DNA from: Methanimicrococcus sp. | Lineage (GTDB): Archaea; Halobacteriota; Methanosarcinia; Methanosarcinales; Methanosarcinaceae | Reading direction: 5' to 3' | NCBI GenBank assembly: GCA_009776675.1 | Contig: WRNK01000050.1 | Coordinates: 1-8,009 of the forward strand | Length of the DNA stretch: 8,009 nucleotides | In this document: positions 1 to 5,233 of the stretch, in pieces | How positions within the stretch are numbered: position 1 is the stretch's first letter | How the letters are laid out: the number at the start of each line of letters is the position of its first letter | Notes under the pieces: model-generated | Told to the model about the DNA's origin: nothing | Seen by the model: only the letters and a program-made list of their open reading frames with translations | Databases searched by the model: none | Program-made: the position numbers and the translations under genes

Positions 1-155
1 GGGATTGGTTGACTTGAAATAAAGAAACAATTCGTATTTTCTTTAATCATGAAAACCCGAATCAACCACCCGTTCGATCAGTCGCCCTAAGGCGGCTGAA
101 TCGAACGGATTCACACCCATAAAAATAAAATAGAAAAATACAAAACCGTTTTTTT
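1..155. repeat. Structured ~150-bp repeat, copy A (possibly cut by window edge)
   Basis: This stretch aligns along its length with 482-630, with conserved blocks such as TTGACTTGAAATAAAG, CCCGAATCAACCACC, TTCGATCAGTCGCC and AAGGCGGCTGAAT. It can fold into a strong hairpin: 71-86 pairs with 91-107 around the loop CTAA, with one bulge and one G-U pair. A second, AT-rich stem pairs AAAGAAA (21-27) with TTTCTTT (38-44). The copy ends in a run of seven T (149-155), which overlaps an AT-rich inverted repeat (126-135 with 157-166). Hairpin plus T-run would suit a small RNA or a transcription terminator on the + strand, but no promoter is visible because the copy starts at the window edge. I see no open reading frame in it. 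Confidence 0.7.
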
Positions 156-361
156 ATTCTATTTTAAGATACAGACGGCAACAGAAATCATAGCAGCAGC
201 AACAATAAGCGGCGGTAGAAATCATAGAAACAATATTTTTTTTTTGAAAACGCTCAAATTTTGCTTTCATCCGCTACGCTACTGAAAACAAAATTTGAGG
301 GGGTTTGGATGTTTTTGAGGAAAAGGAATTCAAGGGGTCGATTTTATTTTTTGTTTAAAGT
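156..361. other. Non-coding spacer with an 11-bp perfect hairpin
   Basis: I find no supportable gene here. The clearest element is an inverted repeat: CTCAAATTTTG (253-263) pairs perfectly with CAAAATTTGAG (289-299). After one mismatch the stem continues as TTTCA (265-269) with TGAAA (283-287), leaving a CG-containing loop. The word AGAAATCATAG occurs twice (183-193 and 217-227). The hairpin lacks an adjacent T-run on the + strand, so it is not an obvious terminator; on the - strand the oligo-T tracts are also not adjacent. It could be a remnant of a mobile element or a structured transcript. Confidence 0.5.
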
Positions 362-483
362 CAGAAACATCATTTAATTGAAGCGATTAAAAAACGGGGT
401 ACATTTTTCCCCAAATCATTTTGTTGATTTTGGGAAAGGGGTACCCCCGTTTTTATTGATGTGATATAAGAACGATGTTTCGG
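362..483. repeat. ~120-bp imperfect palindrome (MITE-like or long RNA hairpin)
   Basis: The two halves are near reverse complements. The outer arms are GAAACATC (364-371) and GATGTTTC (474-481). The inner arms are AAAAACGGGG-TAC (390-402) against GTACCCCCGTTTTT (441-454), continuing as CCCC-AAATCA against TGATTTTGGG around a short TTTTGT centre near 418-424. The intervening parts (about 372-388 and 455-473) are also roughly symmetrical. No ORF is present. The shape is that of a miniature inverted-repeat element without a transposase, or of one long RNA hairpin. Its right end runs directly into repeat copy B. No target-site duplication is evident. Confidence 0.6.
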
Positions 484-630
484 GTTTGATTGACTTGAAA
501 TAAAGTGATCGTTCATTTTTTTTAATCAAGAAACCCGAATCAACCACCTGTTCGATCAGTCGCCCCAAGGCGGCTGAATAAAACGGCTTCACCATAAAAA
601 TTAAATGAAAAATACGAATCCGTTTTTTTT
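482..630. repeat. Structured ~150-bp repeat, copy B
   Basis: Second copy of the element at 1-155. The core hairpin is kept: CAGTCGCC (557-564) pairs with GGCGGCTG (569-576) around loop CCAA, and the run of eight T (623-630) is kept. The lower stem is partly lost, because copy A has ATCGAACG where this copy has ATAAAACGG. An upstream stem pairs CGGGTTT (481-487) with AAACCCG (531-537), followed by GATT (488-491) with AATC (524-527). Retention of the apical stem and T-run while linkers diverged argues for selection on structure, or for fairly recent duplication. It lies about 60 bp upstream of the promoter region of the HEPN gene. Confidence 0.7.
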
Positions 631-686
631 AATAACAAATGAAACAATCATTCTGTTTTAATGAAAAGCCCTCTTTCCCTCAACCC

Positions 687-718
687 TTTATATATTTGTT
701 TATCTTTCTTATATAAAT
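687..718 (+). promoter_or_regulatory. Probable archaeal TATA-box region of the HEPN-DUF2284 unit
   Basis: Two TATA-like boxes lie in tandem: TTTATATAT (687-695) and TTATATAAAT (709-718). With the usual archaeal spacing of about 25 bp, transcription would begin near 717 or 740. That would give a 5' leader of roughly 50-70 bases before the ATG at 788. Which box is used cannot be decided from sequence. Confidence 0.5.
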
Positions 719-776
719 TATTGAAATCATCTGAACACCTCTGTTCTCAAAAATAAAACAGCAAAATTGAATTTTC

Positions 777-780
777 GGAG
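777..780 (+). promoter_or_regulatory. Shine-Dalgarno site that decides the HEPN gene start
   Basis: GGAG lies 7 nt before the ATG at 788 and so supports that start. An in-frame TTG at 767 sits upstream of this site and would have no comparable ribosome binding site, so I do not use it. Confidence 0.7.
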
Positions 781-787
781 AGAAATT

Positions 788-1966
788 ATGGAAAAAAAAG
801 GCGGCATTGGTGCATTTTTGAAAAAGACTTTTGAATTGAAGAAACAAAATGATGACCCTGAAAAGAAGGAAACGGATACAAAAAAATCAACGGCTGCCGA
901 CAAAAAAACAACCGTAAAAACGAACCAAAAAGCGGCAAAAACAGCAAAACCGGCGGCAAAAACAACATCAAAAGCAACAACATCAAAAGCAGCGCCAAAA
1001 ATATCGCCTAAAACCGCGCCTCCTGCAAAAAAAACTGCTGCAAAAACAAGTCCGAAAACGACAAAGACCGCAAAGCCAACTTCAAAACCAACATCAAAAA
1101 CCGCCGCTTCAAATACAGCTGCTTCAAAAGCCGCCGTTTCAAAACCCCCTGTCACGTTTTCAAAAAACATGACAAAAGCCGATAACATTCGTTTTTACAT
1201 TTATCAACATTACTTTAAGCCGGCAAAAATCAAAGGCCAAAACAAAATAACGCTTCTGGCAGGGGACATTCACAAAGAGATGGGATTAAAAGCCGAAGTT
1301 CCTGCAGTTTGCTCCGCCATGAAAACAAGAATTGACCGCCTCTATGATGTTGAAATCTTAGACGTAAAGCCCGAAAACTGTTCCAATTCAAAATTGACCG
1401 TGAAATACGATTTGAAAAATTTATACATGGAAGAAGGAATTGCGCCGGACTCAAAAACGTCTCAAAACAAAAAGACAATCTCTCAAAATTCCGAAGCCGG
1501 CTATTCTGTTTTAAAAGAGCTTGAGGAAAAATTGAGGCATTTTGTTTCAAGCCGTGTCGAAAGCCGTTTTGGAAAAGAATGGTGGAAAGGAACGGATATG
1601 GGCTTTTTGGCTGACCGCTGGAATGAACGCCGCCTGATGAATGAACGAACCAATGCCGACAAAAAAGGAGCCGGAAAAGAGCCTTTGATTTCATACGCCA
1701 GCTTCAGTGATTATCGGCGCATCATCAACAACCCGTTTGCATGGGACGCCTTTGAAGAATATTTCCCCGACCGCGGCTGGATTATCCAAAGACTCAAAGA
1801 ACTCGACCCCATCAGAAACGCAATCATGCACCACATGCCCCTTGAAGAAGACGATTATGTGCGCCTCAATTTGTATTCCAAAGATATTTTAAAAATCATT
1901 GACAAAAGCGTTGACAAGACCAAAAAAACAGGCGCCGATAAAAAAGTAAGCGAGGGAAAAAAATGA
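788..1966 (+). CDS. HEPN-domain protein (Swt1-like) with histone-H1-like basic tail, putative ribonuclease
   Basis: The 392-residue product has three parts. Residues about 12-125 are a low-complexity tail of Lys, Ala, Thr, Ser and Pro, like histone H1 or AlgP tails, and probably bind nucleic acid. Residues about 130-210 form a compact domain with the segment ITLLAGDIHKEMGL followed by PAVCSAMKT. From memory this resembles a domain found beside restriction-type ATPases and may bind DNA. Residues about 237-375 look like a Swt1-type HEPN domain; the strongest sign is RNAIMH (343-348), which fits the HEPN R-x4-H catalytic motif in the expected C-terminal helix. HEPN proteins are commonly metal-independent RNases in defence, toxin-antitoxin or RNA processing. 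No signal peptide or membrane segment is seen, so it should be cytoplasmic. It ends in a second Lys-rich patch and overlaps the next gene by ATGA. No MNT nucleotidyltransferase partner is nearby. RNase activity and role are inference. Confidence 0.72.
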   Translation: MEKKGGIGAFLKKTFELKKQNDDPEKKETDTKKSTAADKKTTVKTNQKAAKTAKPAAKTTSKATTSKAAPKISPKTAPPAKKTAAKTSPKTTKTAKPTSKPTSKTAASNTAASKAAVSKPPVTFSKNMTKADNIRFYIYQHYFKPAKIKGQNKITLLAGDIHKEMGLKAEVPAVCSAMKTRIDRLYDVEILDVKPENCSNSKLTVKYDLKNLYMEEGIAPDSKTSQNKKTISQNSEAGYSVLKELEEKLRHFVSSRVESRFGKEWWKGTDMGFLADRWNERRLMNERTNADKKGAGKEPLISYASFSDYRRIINNPFAWDAFEEYFPDRGWIIQRLKELDPIRNAIMHHMPLEEDDYVRLNLYSKDILKIIDKSVDKTKKTGADKKVSEGKK

Positions 1967-2637
1967 GCAAAAACGAATATGAAACCGGATATGAAAATAA
2001 AAATAAAAACGAAAATGAAAATGAAAAAATTTCAAAAACGGCAAGTCTCAGCGATCTCAACAAAGAGGATAAAGAAAACATCACCCTGCTCATTCAAACC
2101 GCAAAAGATGCCGGCGCTGTTGAAGCTCTTTATATTTCCGCAAAAGACATCGTCATTGACGATCGTGTTCGATTAAAATGCATGGTTCCGCTTTGCCGCC
2201 ACTATGGTGACTTGGTATGCCCCCCAAATGTTTTGACGCCTGATGAATTTAGAGGTTATTTAAAATTGTATCGATTTGGCATCATTCTTTCGACAGAATA
2301 TAAAAATCCCCCAAAACCCGCCTCCCTTGAAGACTCTGAAGAAGTCTCTAAAGAAATCAGAAAGAAATCCTACGATTTATCTGAAATCCTGTTAAAAATG
2401 GAAGCCGTTGCCCTTCAAAAAGGATACAGATTTTCGGCAGGATTTACCGGCGGCAGCTGCCATTATTGTGACAACTGTGTCAAAACCGGAAACGAATGCA
2501 AAACCCCCTACAGAGCACGCCCGTCTATGGAAGCCGTCGGCGTCGATGTTGTCGAAACACTTAAAAAAGTCGATATGGATGTGAAGTTTCCCGTCAGCAA
2601 TAATGTCAAATGGTGGGGGCTATTGTTGGCGGATTGA
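1963..2637 (+). CDS. DUF2284 family predicted metal-binding protein
   Basis: The 224-residue product matches the DUF2284 pattern. It has an early group RVRLKC (C73), C78 and VCPPN (C86), and a later group GGSCHYCDNC (C166, C169, C172) plus C179. The family signature ARPSMEAVGVDV follows (from residue 185), then a conserved tryptophan-rich end. Seven cysteines are well placed to bind a metal, probably an Fe-S cluster. The family is common in methanogens and anaerobes, and its biochemical role is not established to my knowledge. Residues 1-25 are an Asn/Lys/Glu repeat that is not part of the family core and looks like slippage-expanded DNA. The start ATG overlaps the HEPN stop, with GAGGG at 1952-1956 as ribosome binding site, so the two are probably translated from one mRNA. 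Confidence 0.85.
   Translation: MSKNEYETGYENKNKNENENEKISKTASLSDLNKEDKENITLLIQTAKDAGAVEALYISAKDIVIDDRVRLKCMVPLCRHYGDLVCPPNVLTPDEFRGYLKLYRFGIILSTEYKNPPKPASLEDSEEVSKEIRKKSYDLSEILLKMEAVALQKGYRFSAGFTGGSCHYCDNCVKTGNECKTPYRARPSMEAVGVDVVETLKKVDMDVKFPVSNNVKWWGLLLAD
1991..2030 (+). repeat. AAAAT/AAAAC-G microsatellite inside the DUF2284 coding start
   Basis: A purine-rich run of imperfect 6-bp units (GAAAAT, AAAAAT, AAAACG, GAAAAT) encodes the Asn/Lys/Glu stretch at residues about 11-22 of the DUF2284 protein. Because the unit is a multiple of three, changes in copy number would alter tail length without shifting the frame. Confidence 0.6.
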
Positions 2638-2660
2638 TTGAAAACAAAACAGTTATAATT

Positions 2661-2691
2661 CCGATAAAAAATGAACATTATCCGTTTTTTT
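2661..2691 (+). terminator. Probable terminator of the HEPN-DUF2284 unit
   Basis: A short stem (GATAA at 2663-2667 with TTATC at 2678-2682) is followed by seven T (2685-2691). The stem is weak, but a T-run alone is a typical archaeal termination signal, and it lies just after the DUF2284 stop. Confidence 0.5.
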
Positions 2692-2700
2692 CATATCCTA

Positions 2701-2738
2701 TTAAAAAAAAGGGGGAAAATTTTCCCCTTAATTTTTAA
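2701..2738. terminator. Bidirectional hairpin terminator between convergent genes
   Basis: AAGGGG (2709-2714) pairs with CCCCTT (2724-2729) across a self-complementary AAAATTTT centre. It is flanked by eight A on the left (T-run for the - strand) and by ATTTTT on the right (T-run for the + strand). It sits between the + strand DUF2284 gene and the end of the - strand Fe-S protein gene, so it can stop transcripts from both sides. Confidence 0.7.
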
Positions 2739-2788
2739 AACCTTTTCTATAGATTTCAAACATTGGTAATGAAACTGTTCGATGAAGA

Positions 2789-3583
2789 TTACTGCTTGCC
2801 GCTCTTTGCCGGAACAATCTCGTCATCCACAACCTTTCCATATGGGCAGGAGCGATTGCATATCGTGCATTCCATGAATCCACGCTCTGTGATCCGACGT
2901 ATGTACTTCTCCCACTTCTTATCCGGAACCGGATCAAACTCATGCGCAACAACACAAGTGTCGTACTCTACCTTTTTTCCGGGTTCAACGCCTTGCGAAG
3001 GTCCGGGGATGATCGCGCGATACGGACAAGACTTGACACACAGCGATTCTTTCTGACAAAGCGGCTGTTCTGCACAGAGATCCCTGTCAAACGGTTTTCC
3101 TTTTTCCAGATCCGCTGTGGTGAACAATGCAATCCAACGGACGCGCGGTCCGTATTCGGGAGTGATCACCTGCGTGTTATGACCAATGAATCCAAGACCC
3201 GCAAGAGTTGCCGCCACCTTCAGATGCACTGTCGGGGAAGGAATCGTTCGAAATCCCTTTTCTCTTGAAATCCATTCGCTTATTCTCCATCCGCGGGTCT
3301 CTAATGTTTCATAATACAAATTGTAATATTCCGCCCCGCCGCCGCTGAAATCCCCGCCGGAAGCATTGATGGCGGCATTCATGCCCTCATCCCAGATCAC
3401 CATACCGAGTATGATGATGGATTTCGCATCTTCTATCTTCATTCTTTTCATAAATTCGGATGGTTTTTCCATTCCTCTGCCATCCGGAAAATCGACCTTT
3501 TCCAAATCGGAGATGTCGGCGACTCCAAACAGTTGAAATCCGTTCTCCTGAGATATCTTGATTAGTTCGTTCTCTATGCTCAT
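2789..3583 (-). CDS. QueG-like double [4Fe-4S] cluster protein (COG1600-type)
   Basis: A 264-residue soluble protein. The middle carries the signature AGLGFIGHNTQVITPEYGPR (128-147), typical of epoxyqueuosine reductase (QueG) and related proteins. The C-terminus has two Fe-S motifs: C176-x5-C182-x3-C186-P, then C210 followed by C239-x2-C242-x3-C246-P. In the usual C-x2-C-x2-C-x3-C-P motif the second cysteine position is Glu179 here; C170 may substitute. It is shorter than bacterial QueG, lacking its C-terminal repeat region, and archaea use archaeosine rather than queuosine, so a QueG reaction should not be assumed. An electron-transfer or reductase role is the safer reading. I start at the ATG preceded by GGTGAG (3588-3593); in-frame ATGs at 3595 and 3646 lie in or above that site. 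It is monocistronic, and its base use looks more GC-rich than its neighbours. Confidence 0.75.
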   Translation of the reverse strand: MSIENELIKISQENGFQLFGVADISDLEKVDFPDGRGMEKPSEFMKRMKIEDAKSIIILGMVIWDEGMNAAINASGGDFSGGGAEYYNLYYETLETRGWRISEWISREKGFRTIPSPTVHLKVAATLAGLGFIGHNTQVITPEYGPRVRWIALFTTADLEKGKPFDRDLCAEQPLCQKESLCVKSCPYRAIIPGPSQGVEPGKKVEYDTCVVAHEFDPVPDKKWEKYIRRITERGFMECTICNRSCPYGKVVDDEIVPAKSGKQ

Positions 3584-3617
3584 TTTTCTCACCATGTGAT
3601 TATAAATTAACGGAATT

Positions 3618-3634
3618 GATAAAAATGTATAATG
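3618..3634 (-). promoter_or_regulatory. Candidate TATA box for the QueG-like gene
   Basis: Read on the - strand this is ATTATACATTTTTATC, a TATA-like stretch about 35-50 bases before the ATG at 3583, which would give a short leader. A second AT-rich match (3600-3607) is too close to the start unless translation begins elsewhere. Confidence 0.3.
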
Positions 3635-3658
3635 GCGATGTATCATTCGTTTTTTACA

Positions 3659-3678
3659 ATCGCCGAATAACCGGCGAT
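3659..3678. repeat. 7-bp perfect inverted repeat upstream of the QueG-like gene
   Basis: ATCGCCG (3659-3665) and CGGCGAT (3672-3678) are separated by six bases. It lies about 80 bp above the QueG-like start on the far side of the TATA candidate. That position would suit a regulator operator; no T-run supports a terminator on the + strand, but T-rich DNA (3650-3655) is on the + strand only upstream of it. Confidence 0.4.
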
Positions 3679-3733
3679 CTATACTTTTTGGTCAATTCCT
3701 GAATTTTAATGTCTTGCCGATCATATTTAATAT

Positions 3734-3807
3734 TAATCTCATGAAAAAATACGACCCATGTGAAAAAATGTAATCTCATAAAAAAATATGATCATGTATG
3801 AAAAATA
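3734..3807. repeat. Tandem duplication of a ~37-bp AT-rich unit
   Basis: TAATCTCAT followed by an A-run, TAYGA and CATGT occurs at 3734-3770 and again directly after at 3771-3807, with several substitutions and a small indel. It lies in non-coding spacer; no coding function is apparent. Confidence 0.55.
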
Positions 3808-3815
3808 CAACGGCT

Positions 3816-3911
3816 TTAGAGGTGTCTCTGGAATATACACTCGACTTCTTCCGGTAGCATCTTCTTTTGAGCTTTAGAGGTCTTCTGAATGGCATATTCC
3901 ATACACTTCAT
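3816..3911 (-). CDS. Doubtful 31-residue ORF or gene remnant
   Basis: A small frame starts MKCMEYAIQK and ends VECIFQRHL. AGGA lies 8 nt before the ATG. I do not recognise it. A different frame of the same DNA also reads as plausible protein (GYFQDILDEVYGICHSEDL, then stop), which suggests a decayed, frameshifted gene rather than a working small gene. The word CTTTAGAGGT occurs twice (from 3814 and from 3859), so part of the ORF is a short internal duplication. It is the only coding candidate in the 3584-4031 spacer. Confidence 0.2.
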   Translation of the reverse strand: MKCMEYAIQKTSKAQKKMLPEEVECIFQRHL

Positions 3912-3950
3912 CCAAAATATCCTGAAAATAACCACATGCTTAAAAGATAG

Positions 3951-3981
3951 GCGACCTAAAATGAAAATGGAAAATGGTCGC
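3951..3981 (-). terminator. Candidate terminator downstream of rio2
   Basis: GCGACC (3951-3956) and GGTCGC (3976-3981) form a perfect 6-bp stem around a loop that on the - strand is T-rich (ATTTTCCATTTTCATTTTA). It lies some 50 bases beyond the rio2 stop. Archaeal termination depends mostly on T-rich stretches, so this is plausible but not strong. Confidence 0.35.
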
Positions 3982-4014
3982 TGTCACCCAGTCATCTTTC
4001 ATCAATTTCGTTGA

Positions 4015-4059
4015 ATTCTCCGGCTTCAAAATCATTCTCCGGCTTCAAAATCATTCTCC
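4015..4059. repeat. 19-bp tandem duplication at the rio2 3' end
   Basis: ATTCTCCGGCTTCAAAATC occurs at 4015-4033 and 4034-4052, followed by a partial third ATTCTCC (4053-4059). The unit is not a multiple of three, so the duplication shifts the reading frame and creates the present rio2 stop at 4032-4034. Confidence 0.85.
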
Positions 4060-5012
4060 GCCTCTGTCGGCAAATCGCCAACCCCTTCAACTCCTAAAAC
4101 AGATGACTTAAAATCCGCATTCTCTAAAATATCTTTCAAAACGGCATCAACGTCCTTCTCAATCATATATTTTTTTGAAAAATGGTTTAAAACGTTTTCA
4201 ATATCTCTTCTCAACGATTCTTCTGCATGCGGATGGTCTTTTGTTACATACTGGGGCCAATCAATGAGTTGAACACCATCTTCTGATACAAAAATATTGA
4301 ACTCGCTCAAATCGTTGTGAATAATACCTTTTTCATAAACGCGTCGAATTTGATCAATTATTTGGTCTAAATACCACTGCGGATCCAGGACTTTGGTTTT
4401 AGACAGCTCACTGCCTTTGGCAACTTCCATGACAATGGTATGCCGATTTTGATCAATCGGTTTTGGAATGGAAATGTCAGGGTATAATTGTTTCATGATT
4501 GTATATTCACGAGCGGCTGACAAACGGGCGGCATAAATCCATGAAAAATGCTCTTTATCGACCAAATGAGAACGGGTACGTTTCACTTGCTTAAAACTGG
4601 TACGCCCCTCACGATGGAGTTTTAATATCAAAACTTCGGGATCGGCAATTTTAAGTTCCGGCTCTTTTAAAACTTCAATCACAACGGATTCTTTGCCGAC
4701 GCCGATTTCACTGCCGACGGCGGAGAATGTTTTTCGCTGAACATATGTGTTTAATGCCAAAGCGTCATAGGCTTCAAAATAAATTTTATATCCTTCATAT
4801 GGGTCTAACGTGCCGACCACCATTTTTTTTCGGCGCAGCTGCTTTAAATGGTAGGAGAGTTTTTCTGCGGGAAGACCGACATAGCGCTGAAGTTCGGGAA
4901 CAGGAACCCATTCAAAATTTTTCATTTCAATTTCAATGCCGGTCAAAATCCGAAAATCACGTTTCGTCAATTCTTTGAAAACTTTGAGTGTATCGTCAAA
5001 CATCTGAAACAT
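4032..5012 (-). CDS. rio2: RIO2-type atypical serine kinase/ATPase, ribosome biogenesis
   Basis: From the chosen ATG the protein has 326 residues. Residues about 1-90 form the RIO2 winged helix (WVPVPELQRYVGLPAEKL). The kinase part follows: nucleotide loop GSEIGVGKES (100-109), likely phosphate-binding lysine K131 in LILKLHREGRTSF, catalytic loop HNDLSEFN with D234, and metal-binding D251 in LIDWPQ. The classic RIO2 loops are all present, so it should be active. RIO2 acts in the cytoplasm on late small-subunit ribosome maturation. A longer start at a TTG (5048) is possible, but the N-terminus of known archaeal RIO2 proteins fits the ATG at 5012 or the one at 5003 better; none has a clear Shine-Dalgarno. 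The C-terminal tail has been cut short by a 19-bp duplication; an acidic tail is expendable in most relatives, as far as I recall. Confidence 0.9.
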   Translation of the reverse strand: MFQMFDDTLKVFKELTKRDFRILTGIEIEMKNFEWVPVPELQRYVGLPAEKLSYHLKQLRRKKMVVGTLDPYEGYKIYFEAYDALALNTYVQRKTFSAVGSEIGVGKESVVIEVLKEPELKIADPEVLILKLHREGRTSFKQVKRTRSHLVDKEHFSWIYAARLSAAREYTIMKQLYPDISIPKPIDQNRHTIVMEVAKGSELSKTKVLDPQWYLDQIIDQIRRVYEKGIIHNDLSEFNIFVSEDGVQLIDWPQYVTKDHPHAEESLRRDIENVLNHFSKKYMIEKDVDAVLKDILENADFKSSVLGVEGVGDLPTEAENDFEAGE

Positions 5013-5048
5013 ATAATGCAGTCGGGATTTAGAAATGTTGCGATTCAA

Positions 5049-5063
5049 TTAAAAAATAAAATC
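5049..5063 (-). promoter_or_regulatory. Candidate TATA-like box for rio2
   Basis: On the - strand this reads TTTTATTTTTTAATT, about 40-50 bases before the ATG at 5012, leaving room for a start site near 5030. It directly abuts the minisatellite. Confidence 0.35.
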
Positions 5064-5073
5064 AAAGCAGATT

Positions 5074-5200
5074 CAGACAATCGGATCAGACAATCGGATC
5101 AGACAATCGGATCAGACAATCGGATCAGACAATCGGATCAGACAATCGATCAGACAATTGATCAGACAATTAGATCAAACAATCGGATCAGATAACCGAT
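5074..5200. repeat. Minisatellite of ten 12/13-bp units with regular GATC sites
   Basis: Units 1-5 (5074-5138) are five identical copies of CAGACAATCGGAT. Units 6-10 (5139-5200) are diverged copies of 12 or 13 bp (CAGACAATCGAT, CAGACAATTGAT, CAGACAATTAGAT, CAAACAATCGGAT, CAGATAACCGAT). Every internal junction makes a GATC, nine in all. The array fills the divergent intergenic space between the rio2 and DUF2148 promoters. Five perfect copies in a row point to recent slippage expansion. It is not a CRISPR array: units are too short and there are no spacers. Confidence 0.95.
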
Positions 5201-5213
5201 AAAAAAATAAAAG
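5201..5213 (+). promoter_or_regulatory. Candidate TATA-like box for the DUF2148 gene
   Basis: AAAAAAATAAAAG lies about 25 bases before the ATG at 5234 and directly after the minisatellite. If used, the mRNA would be leaderless or nearly so, which agrees with the absence of a Shine-Dalgarno before that ATG. Confidence 0.35.
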
Positions 5214-5233
5214 AAAAAGACCTATTGTTTTTT

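Noticed and set aside
61..110. Possible tRNA, from the TTCGATC words near GC-rich stems
   Set aside because: No acceptor stem, anticodon arm or D arm can be built around it; the fold is a single long hairpin.
727..1188. - strand frame rich in Phe, Val and Ala, looking like membrane segments
   Set aside because: It is the complement of the Lys/Ala-rich tail of the HEPN gene; the composition is a by-product of that bias, and the + frame has a ribosome binding site and recognisable domains.
4848..5195. + strand frame crossing the minisatellite
   Set aside because: It runs antisense through rio2 and into the repeat array, has no ribosome binding site and reads as repetitive Ser/Asp/Gln/Ile sequence.
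5074..5200. CRISPR array
   Set aside because: The units are 12-13 bp and directly contiguous with no unique spacers, and no cas gene is present.
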